NCBI RefSeq assembly: GCF_002749975.1
Contig: NZ_PEIG01000008.1
Coordinates: forward strand, 62,001 to 126,000
Direction: 5' to 3'
Origin: Gloeocapsopsis sp. IPPAS B-1203
GTDB taxonomy: Bacteria; Cyanobacteriota; Cyanobacteriia; Cyanobacteriales; Chroococcidiopsidaceae
Length of the DNA stretch: 64,000 nt
Part shown: positions 36,157 through 46,239 of the stretch, piece by piece
Position numbering within the stretch: the first letter of the stretch is position 1
Layout of the letters: the number at the start of each line of letters is the position of its first letter
Notes under the pieces: generated by a model
Told to the model about the DNA's origin: nothing
The model's input: only the letters and a program-made list of their open reading frames with translations
The model's database searches: none
Translations under genes and position numbers: made by a program

Positions 36157-39108
36157 ATGTCTAAAACTTTTGGAAACCGATTTTTTTCGCCACTAGCGCT
36201 GTTGATAGGGGTATGGATAGTTGTTGAACTAATCACGCGCTTTATTGGAGAGTGGCTATGGTTTCAGGATGTCGGTTATCTACCAGTTTTTCTCATCCGG
36301 TTAAGAACGCAGTTGGGGTTATGGGCACTTGCCTTTTTCCCTTCGGCGGTGTTTTTGTTTGGCAATTTAGCGATCGCCCAGCGTCTCAAGTCCTCCAAGT
36401 ACGAAATTACTCAAACAACTACGAGGAAGAAACATCCCATACCAAAAAGTTTTGGGTTGCGCTGGCTATTAACTCTCATAATTTTGTTATGCGTGTTAGC
36501 AGGATTAATCTTGGGGTACTACTTATACGAAGCATTAAGTATTTGGCAGCCTCAATTTCGCTTTCCACCTGTCTTTCAGTTACAGTCATGGTTGCCAGTT
36601 ATTCACTTTTTCCAACGAATTGGGCAACTATCGCCATTTCCTATTCCCTATTGGCAAGTTGTTGTCATTGTTGGTTTGAGTATAGCTCTGGGTTTGGGGG
36701 GATTAAGTACGGCAATTTTAGCAGGTCCTTATTTTTGGTTGAGAGCGATCGCCCTAGCAATTAGTTTAAGTATTGCTTTAGTAGCCGCCCTGCGTTGGGA
36801 TACAGTCTTAAAATATTTTTACCCCACTAGCTTTAATGGCGTCGATCCCCTGTTTGAACGCGATATTAGCTTTTATGTGTTTTCTCTACCAGTATGGGAA
36901 CTCCTGAGATTTTGGATTTTAGGATTGTCTCTCTATGGTCTAGTTGCAGTTACTTTAATTTACTTACTTGCGGGCAATACACTCAGTCAAGGGAAATTTC
37001 CAGGATTTTCCTTAGCCCAAATTCGTCATTTAGACGTTTTGGGTAGCTTTGTTTGTGGTGCGATCGCGCTTCATTATTGGTTAGGACGCTACCAGTTACT
37101 TTACTCCTCTCGTGGTGCTACCTACGGCGCTAGCTTTACCGATGTCACGGTTGATTTTCCCGTTTACATTGCTCTTAGTCTAGGTTCAGCCGCAATTTCT
37201 CTAATCTTACTGTGGCAAGCTGTTTTTTCTACTCAAAGAAGATCGCCTTTGAGTCCTTTGCGTCTTGGTGGTTCATTCATTTCTGGCGCAATTTTATACG
37301 TCACAGTCATTGCTATAGCCACCTATACTGTACCGATGATTGTACAGCGGTTAGTTGTTGAGCCAAACGAACTGGCACGCGAAACGCCTTATATTCAACG
37401 AAGTATAAACTATACTCGTCAAGCGTTTAATTTATCAACAATTGATGTAGAAACATTTAACCCTCAACCCACACTAACCGCTGCTGATTTACAAGAAAAT
37501 GATTTGACAATTCGCAATATCCGATTGTGGGATACACGTCCGCTATTAGAAACAAACCGTCAGTTACAGCAAATTCGGACATATTATAGTTTTCCTAATG
37601 CAGATATTGATCGCTATACACTCCTGAGTGCGGTTCCTGGCGAAACAACAGAGAGACGACAAACAATTATTGCTGCAAGAGAACTCGATTACAACGCTGT
37701 TCCTCAACAAGCACAAACCTGGGTAAACCAACACCTCGTTTATACTCATGGCTACGGCTTTACCTTAAGTCCTGTCAATACTGTCGCCCCTGGAGGTTTA
37801 CCAGACTACTTTATTCAAAATATTGGAGATCCAGGAACCGGCGACGATGGTGCTTTAGAAGTCGCTAATGAACAAATTCGTGCTAGCGTCCCTATTGGAC
37901 AGCCACGAATCTACTATGGGGAAATTGCTAATACCTACGTTATGACTGGCACGCGAGTTCAGGAATTAGATTATCCTAGCGGTAATGAAAACGTCTACAC
38001 CACTTATGATGGTCGTGGTGGAGTTAATATTGGTCCATTTTGGCGACGGCTATTGTTTGCCCAGTATCTTAAAGACTGGCAAATGTTACTCACACAAGAT
38101 TTTACGCCGCAGACAAGATTATTATTTCGACGCAATATTAGAAATCGCGTCCAAGCGATCGCACCTTTTTTACGTTATGACCGAGATCCGTATTTAGTTG
38201 CAGCAGATGGTGGAAATACAACTCTACAAGGCGAACCAACATATTTGTACTGGATTTTGGATGCATATACCACAAGCGATCGCTATCCCTATTCCGATCC
38301 TGGTACAGACGACTTTAACTATATCCGGAACTCTGTCAAAGTTGTTATTGATGCCTACAACGGTTCAGTAGATTTTTATATTGCCGATCCGACAGATCCT
38401 GTCATTAACACAATAGCTGCTATTTTTCCTGGATTACTCAAACCACTTGATGCCATGCCAGCAGCTTTACGCAGCCATATTCGCTATCCCATCGATCTTT
38501 TTAGCACCCAATCTGAGCATTTATTAACGTATCACATGACAGATGCTCAGGTATTTTATAACCGCGAAGATTTATGGCGATTTCCCACAGAGATTTACGG
38601 AACTGAACCACAACAAGTACAACCTTATTTTCTAATTACGCGCATACCTACAGAAGAAACTGAGGAATTTATTCTGTTATTGCCATTTAACCCTGTACAA
38701 CGTCCTAACTTAATTGGATGGTTAGCAGCGCGTGCCGATGGCGAACAGTACGGTAGATTGTTGTTGTATGAATTTCCTAAACAACTTTTAGTTTATGGAC
38801 CAGAACAAGTTGAAGCAAGAATTAACCAAGATCCTGTGATTTCACAGCAAATTACACTTTGGAATCGTCAAGGTTCGCGAGTTATTCAAGGAAATCTATT
38901 AGTGATTCCGATTGAAGAATCTTTATTATATGTCGAACCACTTTATTTAGAAGCAGAACAAAATAGTCTACCAACATTTGTACGCGTTATTGTTGCTTAC
39001 GAAAATCGGATTGTCATGGCAGAAACTCTCCAACAAGCACTTGATGCTATTTTCCAACCCGAAATCACGCCTGCAACACCTATTATTCGTCCTGTAGAAG
39101 AGAATTAA
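36157..39108 (+). CDS. UPF0182 family large membrane protein
   Basis: The 983-residue product has about seven membrane segments in its first 400 residues (for example [54 protein letters not shown]) and a long soluble C-terminal part. The segment [21 protein letters not shown], the block [24 protein letters not shown] and [20 protein letters not shown] are typical of UPF0182 (COG1615). These proteins are widespread in cyanobacteria and actinobacteria, with no established function. The C-terminal domain probably lies outside the cytoplasm. Complete. Confidence 0.93.
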   Translation: MSKTFGNRFFSPLALLIGVWIVVELITRFIGEWLWFQDVGYLPVFLIRLRTQLGLWALAFFPSAVFLFGNLAIAQRLKSSKYEITQTTTRKKHPIPKSFGLRWLLTLIILLCVLAGLILGYYLYEALSIWQPQFRFPPVFQLQSWLPVIHFFQRIGQLSPFPIPYWQVVVIVGLSIALGLGGLSTAILAGPYFWLRAIALAISLSIALVAALRWDTVLKYFYPTSFNGVDPLFERDISFYVFSLPVWELLRFWILGLSLYGLVAVTLIYLLAGNTLSQGKFPGFSLAQIRHLDVLGSFVCGAIALHYWLGRYQLLYSSRGATYGASFTDVTVDFPVYIALSLGSAAISLILLWQAVFSTQRRSPLSPLRLGGSFISGAILYVTVIAIATYTVPMIVQRLVVEPNELARETPYIQRSINYTRQAFNLSTIDVETFNPQPTLTAADLQENDLTIRNIRLWDTRPLLETNRQLQQIRTYYSFPNADIDRYTLLSAVPGETTERRQTIIAARELDYNAVPQQAQTWVNQHLVYTHGYGFTLSPVNTVAPGGLPDYFIQNIGDPGTGDDGALEVANEQIRASVPIGQPRIYYGEIANTYVMTGTRVQELDYPSGNENVYTTYDGRGGVNIGPFWRRLLFAQYLKDWQMLLTQDFTPQTRLLFRRNIRNRVQAIAPFLRYDRDPYLVAADGGNTTLQGEPTYLYWILDAYTTSDRYPYSDPGTDDFNYIRNSVKVVIDAYNGSVDFYIADPTDPVINTIAAIFPGLLKPLDAMPAALRSHIRYPIDLFSTQSEHLLTYHMTDAQVFYNREDLWRFPTEIYGTEPQQVQPYFLITRIPTEETEEFILLLPFNPVQRPNLIGWLAARADGEQYGRLLLYEFPKQLLVYGPEQVEARINQDPVISQQITLWNRQGSRVIQGNLLVIPIEESLLYVEPLYLEAEQNSLPTFVRVIVAYENRIVMAETLQQALDAIFQPEITPATPIIRPVEEN

Positions 39109-39172
39109 GAATAGTGTTAGAGCAGTAATGCAAATAAATTAATCTTAGATGTGGGGTAGGCATCTTGCTCAA

Positions 39173-39577
39173 ATGACATTTACTTATACTCGTACTATTC
39201 GCTTTCAAGATACTGATGCTGCTGGTGTCGTTTATTTTGCTAATGTTTTAACAATGTGCCATGAAGCTTACGAAGCTTCACTAGCAGTTTCAGGTTTCAA
39301 TCTTAAGGTATTTTTTAGCAATTCTGCTGCTGCATTTCCCATTGTTCATGCTAGTGTAGATTTTTTTCGTCCTCTGTTTTGTGGAGATAGTTTATCTATT
39401 AGTTTGATTCCGCAAAAATTACAGAATGATAGTTTTGCAATTGCTTATGAAATTATGATAGGAGAAAAAGTAGTGGCAAAAGCTTTAACTCGGCACGTTT
39501 GTATTGATGCGGAGAGTCGAAAAAGGCAAAGCTTATCTGCGGAAATGGGGCTATGGTTGCAGCAGTGGGGAGAATAG
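39173..39577 (+). CDS. menI: 1,4-dihydroxy-2-naphthoyl-CoA thioesterase (MenI-like)
   Basis: The 134-residue product is a hotdog-fold thioesterase with the 4-hydroxybenzoyl-CoA-thioesterase-type active site [16 protein letters not shown] (catalytic Asp) and [14 protein letters not shown]. In cyanobacteria this protein hydrolyses DHNA-CoA in phylloquinone synthesis, and its place beside menE, menC, menA and menF supports that role. I use the ATG at 39173, which gives the N-terminus seen in the family ([15 protein letters not shown]), not the one at 39149. It ends 17 bases from the convergent menE. Confidence 0.9.
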   Translation: MTFTYTRTIRFQDTDAAGVVYFANVLTMCHEAYEASLAVSGFNLKVFFSNSAAAFPIVHASVDFFRPLFCGDSLSISLIPQKLQNDSFAIAYEIMIGEKVVAKALTRHVCIDAESRKRQSLSAEMGLWLQQWGE

Positions 39578-39594
39578 TTAGCAAGGAGATATGT

Positions 39595-40962
39595 CTATTT
39601 TTGGAGTGAGGTTAAGGCAAGTTGTTGTAGATGTTGACGGTTAATTTTGCCCTGGGTGTTGCGGGGTAATGCGGTGAGGGAAATCCAATATTTGGGAATT
39701 TTGAATCTACTAAGTTTGTTTTTGAGAGTTGCTTGCAAAGTTGTTACGCATGTACTTGAGTTGGGAACGTAAATAGCTGTTACTGCTTGTCCCCAGTGAG
39801 GATCTGGAATTCCAATAATACAAATATCTTTGACCATTTGGGTGTCGCGAATGGCTATTTCAATTTCGATTGGATAAAGATTTTCTCCGCCACTAATAAT
39901 TTTTTCACTGCTACGTCCGATAATATTTAAATATCCTTGAGAATCCAAATATCCTAAGTCATCTAATATTAACTCAGGTGTTTCAAACACATTAGGATAG
40001 TAGCCTAAGGCTAAAGATTTAGATTGAATTTTAATATTACCAATTTGATTTCGCGCACTACAAATTTCAACTTTTGCATGAGGCAGAATCTTTCCGCAAT
40101 TGTCTTTTCCTTGTAAAAAATCTTCTGGCTTAAGAGTTGCTACCTGCGAAGCAGTTTCTGTCATTCCATAGGTAAGTGCTAGAGGAATTTTGTTTGATCG
40201 GGCTTCTGCTAATAGTTCATTCCATGCTGGCGCACCACCCAATAACACAGTTTGAAATTGTGATAACTGATCTTTGAGTAATGAATTTTGTAATAGTCGT
40301 TGTAGTTGCGTTGGTACTAAAGAAATAAAAAAATCTACAGGGTTGACTTGATATTTTTCTCGACGTTCTAGTTGCTTGAAGTTTTGAATGACTAACTTAC
40401 CTTTACTTGTAAAAGAACGCATAAACTGCATTAATCCACTGACGTGATACAGTGGCAGTACGCAGTAAGAATTAACTTGTTGAAGTTGAAAATATTGTTG
40501 AAAACCTGTAACTGATGCTGTTAGTGTTTCCCAGGTGTGGATGGCAAATTTTATTTTGCCTGATGAACCACCAGTAGGGATCATGATTTGGTTGGTAATT
40601 GGTAATTGGTAATTGGTAATGGGTAATTGGTAATTGATAATGGGTAATTGGTAATTGATAATGGGTAATTGGTTGCTTGCTAAAATGATGTCGGGTTGAA
40701 CTAAACTACATACTTGTTGCCATTCTTGTTTTTTCCAGTCAGGATTACAAAGAAACACCGGATAGCCAGCGCTACAAGCAGCCATAAAGCTTGCTATAAA
40801 TCTTACTGGTTCTCTTTCAGCGATGAGAATGTGAGGAGTTTGTATTTGACACTGAGTAATTTGTGAGTAGATTTCCTCAGTTAATTGCGGTAAGCGATCG
40901 CTGTTTTCACAAACCAAATAATGTTCTATGTAGTTTTTAAAATCCTCTAGCGAGTATTCCAT
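39595..40962 (-). CDS. menE: 2-succinylbenzoate--CoA ligase with an inserted heptapeptide repeat
   Basis: MenE activates o-succinylbenzoate to its CoA ester. The 455-residue product carries the adenylate-forming signatures: P-loop IPTGGSSGKIKFA at about 128-140, LTYGMTETASQ, GGENLYPIEIE and the C-terminal GKINRQHLQQL. Directly before the P-loop, residues about 97-125 are four imperfect copies of a heptapeptide (QLPIINY/QLPITNY) encoded by the 7-bp repeat array at 40593-40673. The reading frame is intact across it. The start overlaps the end of menC by 16 bases. The enzyme call is firm; whether the insert affects activity is not visible. Confidence 0.94.
   Translation of the reverse strand: MEYSLEDFKNYIEHYLVCENSDRLPQLTEEIYSQITQCQIQTPHILIAEREPVRFIASFMAACSAGYPVFLCNPDWKKQEWQQVCSLVQPDIILASNQLPIINYQLPIINYQLPITNYQLPITNQIMIPTGGSSGKIKFAIHTWETLTASVTGFQQYFQLQQVNSYCVLPLYHVSGLMQFMRSFTSKGKLVIQNFKQLERREKYQVNPVDFFISLVPTQLQRLLQNSLLKDQLSQFQTVLLGGAPAWNELLAEARSNKIPLALTYGMTETASQVATLKPEDFLQGKDNCGKILPHAKVEICSARNQIGNIKIQSKSLALGYYPNVFETPELILDDLGYLDSQGYLNIIGRSSEKIISGGENLYPIEIEIAIRDTQMVKDICIIGIPDPHWGQAVTAIYVPNSSTCVTTLQATLKNKLSRFKIPKYWISLTALPRNTQGKINRQHLQQLALTSLQK
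40593..40673. repeat. 7-bp tandem repeat array inside menE
   Basis: About eleven units of GGTAATT, GATAATG or GGTAATG in a row. Three units make 21 bp, so the array encodes a seven-residue repeat without breaking the frame. The same unit occurs at 36072-36152, 41948-42013 and about 59780-59800. Confidence 0.85.
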
Positions 40963-41915
40963 AAGTTTTCTAACCAGTGACTATCCTGTTCTTGAAGCAA
41001 ATGATCGACTCCAAATCCAATAGCCCGATGAGGAGAAGATAATTCAGTTGCAAGTTTCAACGCTACTGATTTACCAATTTGAGTTTCAAAAACAGAGGAG
41101 AAAACTGTATCGATTTGATATCTCTGACAAAACTGGCGCAAACGTGAGGGAAAACCGGCGATCGCTGGCTTAATGATAAAAATCCCTCGCCAACCCTGTT
41201 GATAGCACTGTTGTAGTTGCTGAAGTGTTGCTACTGACTCATCTAAAGCGATCGTACTCTTGTAGCTGTGACTCAACTCTAACATGGCAGCAAATTCTGT
41301 GACTGCTAATGGTTGTTCTAGGTATTCTATTTCTATAGATATTGTTGGATCTTCTTTGAGGCGATCGCACGTCTGTAACCATAAATTTGCTTGGCTGTAA
41401 CTCAATCCTCCATTAGCATCTAATCGCAGCTTTGCTGAGACGGGTATGCGCACAAGTTGTTTAAAGACTTCTAGTTCTGCTGCGATCGCCTCAACCCCAA
41501 TCTTCCACTTAAAAGTACGATAACCTTCACTCCACAATTTCTGCCAAGTCTCTAAAGCAGCTTCCCCAGCAGGCAACAACGCACTACACTCTAAATGTTG
41601 TTCTCTATCACTCACCTCTTCTAACGCTGATTCAAACCCAAATTGACACGCAGGTAAAGTATCAGGAATTGAAAAGATGACCTCTTGAGTTAATTCTCGT
41701 GGTAACTGATCGCAAAAAGCCTTAGCTTGTTCTATTGTTTCTGAACCAAACCAACTTATCGGAGCAATTTCTCCATAGCTCACTTTACCTATTTTATTTG
41801 TAAAACGCAGAATAATTCCTTCGCGAACTTTCCAGCTACCATAATTTGTTTTCAACGGTGACTGAAACTGTCGTTGGTAGTCACGAAACTCAAATTGATA
41901 AGTTAGTATCTCCAC
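40947..41915 (-). CDS. menC: o-Succinylbenzoate synthase
   Basis: MenC dehydrates SHCHC to o-succinylbenzoate. The 322-residue product is an enolase-superfamily enzyme with the KxK motif in RTFKWKIG, metal ligands in LRLDANGG, IEYLEQPL and ALDES, and the second catalytic lysine in IFIIKPA. The N-terminal capping domain (about 1-100) starts with the usual YQFEFRDYQRQFQSPLKT. It overlaps menE by 16 bases and follows menA by about 105 bp, forming a menA-menC-menE unit on the minus strand. Confidence 0.95.
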   Translation of the reverse strand: MEILTYQFEFRDYQRQFQSPLKTNYGSWKVREGIILRFTNKIGKVSYGEIAPISWFGSETIEQAKAFCDQLPRELTQEVIFSIPDTLPACQFGFESALEEVSDREQHLECSALLPAGEAALETWQKLWSEGYRTFKWKIGVEAIAAELEVFKQLVRIPVSAKLRLDANGGLSYSQANLWLQTCDRLKEDPTISIEIEYLEQPLAVTEFAAMLELSHSYKSTIALDESVATLQQLQQCYQQGWRGIFIIKPAIAGFPSRLRQFCQRYQIDTVFSSVFETQIGKSVALKLATELSSPHRAIGFGVDHLLQEQDSHWLENLWNTR

Positions 41916-41947
41916 ATCGAATATTAGAAATCATACTTTTTAGAGTT

Positions 41948-42013
41948 AGGTAATGGGTAACAGGTAATTGTTAATAAGTTGACCCAATTACCAATGACCA
42001 ATCACCAGTTACC
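41948..42013. repeat. Inverted array of the GGTAATT repeat between menA and menC
   Basis: GGTAATGGGTAACAGGTAATTG is followed after a short centre by its loose complement (CAATTACCAATGACC). The 7-bp unit matches that in menE, 1.3 kb away. It may form a hairpin in the menA-menC transcript. Confidence 0.6.
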
Positions 42014-42019
42014 AAGTCA

Positions 42020-42925
42020 TTAACTTGCTGTCAGAATAAAGCCTAAACCTAGTAATAAACTACTCCAAAAATGCATTTCTACAGCTAAAAATTTGCAATT
42101 ACTGACTTTTTCTGGTTGATTGTGGTATTCCAAGACATGGCGAAATAACTTCAATGCAAACGGTAAGCTGATTAAACTAAGTAACGTCCAAATTGGAAAT
42201 ATCCCAAAAATTACAAACAATAGTGTGAAAAGATAAATACTACCACCAATCCAAAGCAGAAGTTGTGCGGATTTTTTTGTACCAAGCCGGACAATTGGCG
42301 ATCGCTTTCCAGCAGCTATATCGTCTTTGACTTGGTGAAAATGCGAACAAAATAAAATCAAACTTGTCACAATTCCTACAATAAAGCTTGCAGCTAAACT
42401 CGTCCATGACCAAGATTGAGTTTGGCTATAGTATGCTGCTGCAACTGCTAGGGGACCAAAACAAAAGAAGCAAATAACTTCTCCTAAACCTTGATATCCC
42501 AAGCGAAAAGGTGGTCCCTGGTACATATAACCCAAAAAACAGCACAACAAAATTAGACCAATGACAGTTAAATCTTGTTGCCACCAAGCAATTAATAGTA
42601 TCCCTAATAACCCTAAAACTAAAAATAGATTTCCTATCCAAAATATTAAGGATTTATTACCTGTTAAGTTAACAAGAGAATGAGCTTTATTTTTATCTAT
42701 TCCAGTTTCCGAATCAAAAACATCATTACTCAAATTCTCCCAAGCAAGAATGAAAACAGCCGCTGCTATAAAAGTAGAAAATATTGCTGGATGAAAATAT
42801 TTAGTCTCAGCAAAGGCAACGGTGCTTCCTATCCATATTGGCATAATTGCCACACTGTACATTGGTGGCTTAATTGCTGCCATCCATAATTTGGTATTTG
42901 GATATTCTATCAGTTTTGTAGTCAT
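42020..42925 (-). CDS. menA: 1,4-dihydroxy-2-naphthoate phytyl/prenyltransferase
   Basis: MenA attaches the isoprenoid (phytyl in most cyanobacteria) chain to DHNA in the membrane. The 301-residue polytopic product is a UbiA-family prenyltransferase with the aspartate-rich motif NLSNDVFDSETGIDK (about 65-79) and a second one near HQVKDDIAAGKRSPIVRLGTK, plus about eight hydrophobic segments. It starts the menA-menC-menE unit and is divergent from menF, with a 347-bp shared spacer. Confidence 0.95.
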   Translation of the reverse strand: MTTKLIEYPNTKLWMAAIKPPMYSVAIMPIWIGSTVAFAETKYFHPAIFSTFIAAAVFILAWENLSNDVFDSETGIDKNKAHSLVNLTGNKSLIFWIGNLFLVLGLLGILLIAWWQQDLTVIGLILLCCFLGYMYQGPPFRLGYQGLGEVICFFCFGPLAVAAAYYSQTQSWSWTSLAASFIVGIVTSLILFCSHFHQVKDDIAAGKRSPIVRLGTKKSAQLLLWIGGSIYLFTLLFVIFGIFPIWTLLSLISLPFALKLFRHVLEYHNQPEKVSNCKFLAVEMHFWSSLLLGLGFILTAS

Positions 42926-43272
42926 TATGTTAGCTTAATTCAACTACTAGTTTGCTTAAAAGCTGTTATATTATTAAACCTTCTTTGTAGTAGATAAAAC
43001 CATCATCTTTTCAAGAAAAAAATATAAAGAATTATTTGAATATTGTCGATTCTGTAACACAAATTCTGTAACATAATATGAGTATTAACCTGCAATGATG
43101 ATGTACTTTACTAAAGAAGTTTTATACAGTAAAAGCCCTCCCAAACCTGCTTAGTAAATTGCCGCTAACGAGCAGAGTGGTTAATCGCAGCATAAGTATG
43201 CTACTAGAAATACACCACGGTTAATCACAAACCAGGAAGAAAACTTTAAAAAAATTTACTTTTTCGACATCC
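42926..43272. other. Shared menA-menF regulatory spacer
   Basis: The divergent spacer contains the direct repeat at 43049-43073 and a looser pair (GGTTAATCGC near 43178, GGTTAATCAC near 43220). No gene is seen. It should hold promoters for both arms of the phylloquinone cluster. Confidence 0.5.
43049..43073. promoter_or_regulatory. Direct repeat ATTCTGTAACA x2 in the menA-menF spacer
   Basis: Two exact 11-base copies start 14 bases apart, about 124 bp before menA and 200 bp before menF. Tandem sites of this spacing suit a regulator binding as a direct-repeat dimer. The function is inference. Confidence 0.4.
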
Positions 43273-44685
43273 ATGCCAGTTTTACCATGTCGTCCTAATA
43301 CGTATCTTTACCACAATGAGCTATATCAGTTTCTTTCACATTGTCAACAAAATTGCGTAGCAGATTCTTCACGCATAGTTAATATTTCTCTCGAAGTTGA
43401 GGACGTCGATCCACTCGTTGTACTTCAGGAAATAGAGCAGCCGAATCAATTAAGTTTTTACTTTGAGAACAAAAGTAACAAATCAGCGATCGCTGCTATT
43501 GATGCTGTTGCTCAACTACAAACTTCTGGTGTAAATCGTTTTTCTCAAGCGCAAAAGTTTGTTAATTCCTGTCTCGATAAAATTATTAAAGTAGACACCA
43601 GTAACGAAGCTTCTACCGGACCTCACTTTTTTTGTAGCTTCAGTTTCTTTAATGAAACCGCTCAAATAGATTATCCATTTCCAGCAGCTACTATATTTTT
43701 ACCTCGTTGGCAGATATCTCGCTATGGCGATCGCTGTATATTAGTTGCGAACTTCTTAATAGAGCAAGAAACAAATTTAAGTAGATTATACCAAGATTGG
43801 TGTCAAAAAATTAGAACGATAAACTTATTAAAACTTCAAAGCAATCCAGAGAACAATTATAATTCAATCAGTCGCAACCAACAAATAAAAAATATTAAGA
43901 ATTTTAAACAATCAATTATATCTAGTTTAAAGTTAATTGAGTCAAATTATTTCCAGAAAATCGTTTTAGCGCATCCTCTTGATGTGAGTTGCGAGACCCC
44001 TTTTAACTTGTTTCAATCTCTTGAAAACCTGCGGAACATTCATCCAGGTTGTTACGTTTTTGCTGTCAGTAATGGTAAGGGACAAAACTTTCTTGGAGCA
44101 AGTCCAGAACGTTTGATTAGTATTGACAATCAACAGTTAAATACCGACGCACTAGCAGGTTCAGCACCACGAGGAAAAACCTTAGCAGAAGACACCAAAC
44201 TCGCAAATTGTTTATTGAATAGTGAAAAAGAAAGACACGAACATCGTGTTGTGATTGATTTTATTACCCAATGCCTGTATGAATTGGGCATAGTGCCCCA
44301 AACTCTATCACCGCGACTGCGGCAACTCTCTAATATTCAGCATTTGTGGACACCAATTCAAGCAAAACTACCAGCAAACGTTCATCCCTTAGAAATTGTT
44401 GCTGCGCTTCATCCTACTCCTGCGGTAGCGGGTGTCTCGCGCGATGTTGCTTGTACAAAAATTCAAGACTATGAAACCTTTGAGCGTGGTTTGTACGCTG
44501 CGCCTTTAGGGTGGCTTGACGATCGAGGAAACTGTGAGTTTATTGTCGGAATTCGTTCTGCTTTGATTGATCGCGATCGCGCTAGACTTTACGCGGGTGC
44601 AGGTATTGTTGCAGGTTCTAATCCCGATCGCGAAATTGCGGAGATTCAACTTAAACTTCAAGCCTTGCTGAAAGCCTTAGTTTGA
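43273..44685 (+). CDS. menF: Isochorismate synthase
   Basis: The 470-residue product belongs to the chorismate-utilising enzymes: ISSLKLIESNYFQKIVLAHPL, FLGASPERLIS, TDALAGSAPRG, SEKERHEHRVVIDFI, LHPTPAVAGVSRD and GLYAAPLGWLDDRGNCEF. The lysine of QKIVLA and the absence of TrpE-type tryptophan-site motifs favour isochorismate synthase, and the menA/C/E/I neighbourhood supports menaquinone/phylloquinone use rather than salicylate or siderophore. The N-terminal 120 residues are more variable. It ends five bases from the convergent proA. Confidence 0.95.
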   Translation: MPVLPCRPNTYLYHNELYQFLSHCQQNCVADSSRIVNISLEVEDVDPLVVLQEIEQPNQLSFYFENKSNKSAIAAIDAVAQLQTSGVNRFSQAQKFVNSCLDKIIKVDTSNEASTGPHFFCSFSFFNETAQIDYPFPAATIFLPRWQISRYGDRCILVANFLIEQETNLSRLYQDWCQKIRTINLLKLQSNPENNYNSISRNQQIKNIKNFKQSIISSLKLIESNYFQKIVLAHPLDVSCETPFNLFQSLENLRNIHPGCYVFAVSNGKGQNFLGASPERLISIDNQQLNTDALAGSAPRGKTLAEDTKLANCLLNSEKERHEHRVVIDFITQCLYELGIVPQTLSPRLRQLSNIQHLWTPIQAKLPANVHPLEIVAALHPTPAVAGVSRDVACTKIQDYETFERGLYAAPLGWLDDRGNCEFIVGIRSALIDRDRARLYAGAGIVAGSNPDREIAEIQLKLQALLKALV

Positions 44686-44689
44686 GGTA

Positions 44690-45988
44690 TTAGTCTAAAT
44701 CTTTGTGAGTAAACGGTTTAGGATTTTCACCAGTATAAGTTGCCACAATATGACCATCACCAGTCAGTTGATACTTATAAGTTACCAAACCTTCCAACCC
44801 TACGGGACCGCGAGGTGGTAATTTTTGCGTACTAATTCCGACTTCAGCACCAAAACCGTAACGGAAGCCATCAGCAAAGCGCGTGGAACAATTATGAAAC
44901 ACTCCCGCTGCGTTAACTTGCGATAAGAAAGTATCTGCTGCTTCTGCATTTTCAGTCACGATCGCATCTGTATGTCCCGAACCATACTCATTAATATGCG
45001 CGATCGCATCCGTTAAAGAATCGACAACCTTAATTGATAAAATTAAATCGCTGTATTCAGTTGACCAATCGGCTTCTGTTGCAGGTGCAATATCTAAGAT
45101 TTCGCGAGTTCCTGCATCACCGCGTAATTCAACATTGTGCTTTTGCATCGCTGGGGCGAGAAGCGTCAAAAATGCAGGCGCGATCGCTTGGTGTATTAGT
45201 AGAGTTTCAATGGCATTACACGCTGCTGGATACTGTGTTTTTGAATCTACAGCAACTGCGACAGCTTTACTTAAATCTGCTGCACGGTCAATATAAAGAT
45301 GACATACGCCATCAGCATGACCTAACACAGGAATGCGCGTATTCTCTTGCACAAAGCGTACAAAAGCATTAGAACCTCTAGGAATAATTAAATCAACGAA
45401 TTGATCGAGTTGCAACAACTCTAGAGTTTCTTCGCGGGTTGTCAGTAACTGCATAACATCAGGACCAATCGCCGTTTGAGCTAATCCTAGATGAATCGCT
45501 TTCACAATTGCTTCACAAGAGCGTATTGCTTCTTTACCACCTTTAAGGATGACACCATTTCCTGATTTTATTGCCAAAGCCGAAATTTGAATTGCCGCAT
45601 CAGGACGAGCTTCAAAAATAACACCTAATACACCTAAAGGACAAGTCACGCGCTTGAGAATCAAACCATCATCAAGCTGACGATGAATTTGCACTGCACC
45701 CACTGGATCGGTAAGTTTCCCAACATCACGGACTCCCGCGATCGCACTTTGCAACTTTGCCCGATCTAACTTCAGCCGATGATACAGTGGTTTAGGAATT
45801 GTATCTCGTGCTGCCGCACAATCCGCAGCATTCGCCGCCAAAATTTCATCTGTAGCTGCTTCTAAAGCTTGCGCAATCGCCTCAATTGCTTGATTCTTCT
45901 GTTCACTAGAAAGAACTGCTAATTTTTGAGCGCAGTCACGAGTTTTGCGGGCGATCGCAGTTAAAGGAAGGTTAATCTGAGTAGTCAT
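44690..45988 (-). CDS. proA: Glutamate-5-semialdehyde dehydrogenase
   Basis: ProA reduces glutamyl-5-phosphate to the semialdehyde in proline synthesis. The 432-residue product shows [19 protein letters not shown], the [11 protein letters not shown] segment, the catalytic cysteine in [14 protein letters not shown] and the family end [26 protein letters not shown]-terminal residues and length are normal. It is a single gene here, without proB. Confidence 0.96.
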   Translation of the reverse strand: MTTQINLPLTAIARKTRDCAQKLAVLSSEQKNQAIEAIAQALEAATDEILAANAADCAAARDTIPKPLYHRLKLDRAKLQSAIAGVRDVGKLTDPVGAVQIHRQLDDGLILKRVTCPLGVLGVIFEARPDAAIQISALAIKSGNGVILKGGKEAIRSCEAIVKAIHLGLAQTAIGPDVMQLLTTREETLELLQLDQFVDLIIPRGSNAFVRFVQENTRIPVLGHADGVCHLYIDRAADLSKAVAVAVDSKTQYPAACNAIETLLIHQAIAPAFLTLLAPAMQKHNVELRGDAGTREILDIAPATEADWSTEYSDLILSIKVVDSLTDAIAHINEYGSGHTDAIVTENAEAADTFLSQVNAAGVFHNCSTRFADGFRYGFGAEVGISTQKLPPRGPVGLEGLVTYKYQLTGDGHIVATYTGENPKPFTHKDLD

Positions 45989-46082
45989 AACAATACAACA
46001 ATGACTGCTCTACAATCCTATCAATCATTGTTCTAATTGAGAATTTTAGAGAGACCTCTCTATTCTTTCCTTCGCGTTCTTT

Positions 46083-46135
46083 GTGCCTAACGCCTTCGGC
46101 TTCGCTACGCTAGCGCTGCGCTGGGGTGGTTCGTT
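46083..46135. repeat. Palindrome-rich short element
   Basis: GCCTAACGCCTTCGGCTTCG followed by CTACGCTAGCGCTGCGCT is a G/C-rich, self-complementary patch in an otherwise A/T-rich spacer, of a type often dispersed in cyanobacterial genomes. A partly similar patch (AGCGTAGCGGTGCCTTAGCA) lies at about 32130. Confidence 0.4.
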
Positions 46136-46239
46136 AATCTCTTAATTTATACAATCTTCATCAAACCTTTCTGAATGGATCATTAGTCTCCTTGAAGTTC
46201 TGGGTATATATAAAGACAAGAACTTATAGAGGCAATTGT

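Noticed and set aside
40593-40673. Possible CRISPR array because of regular repeats
   Set aside because: The units are 7 bp with no spacers, lie inside menE in frame and have no cas genes nearby.
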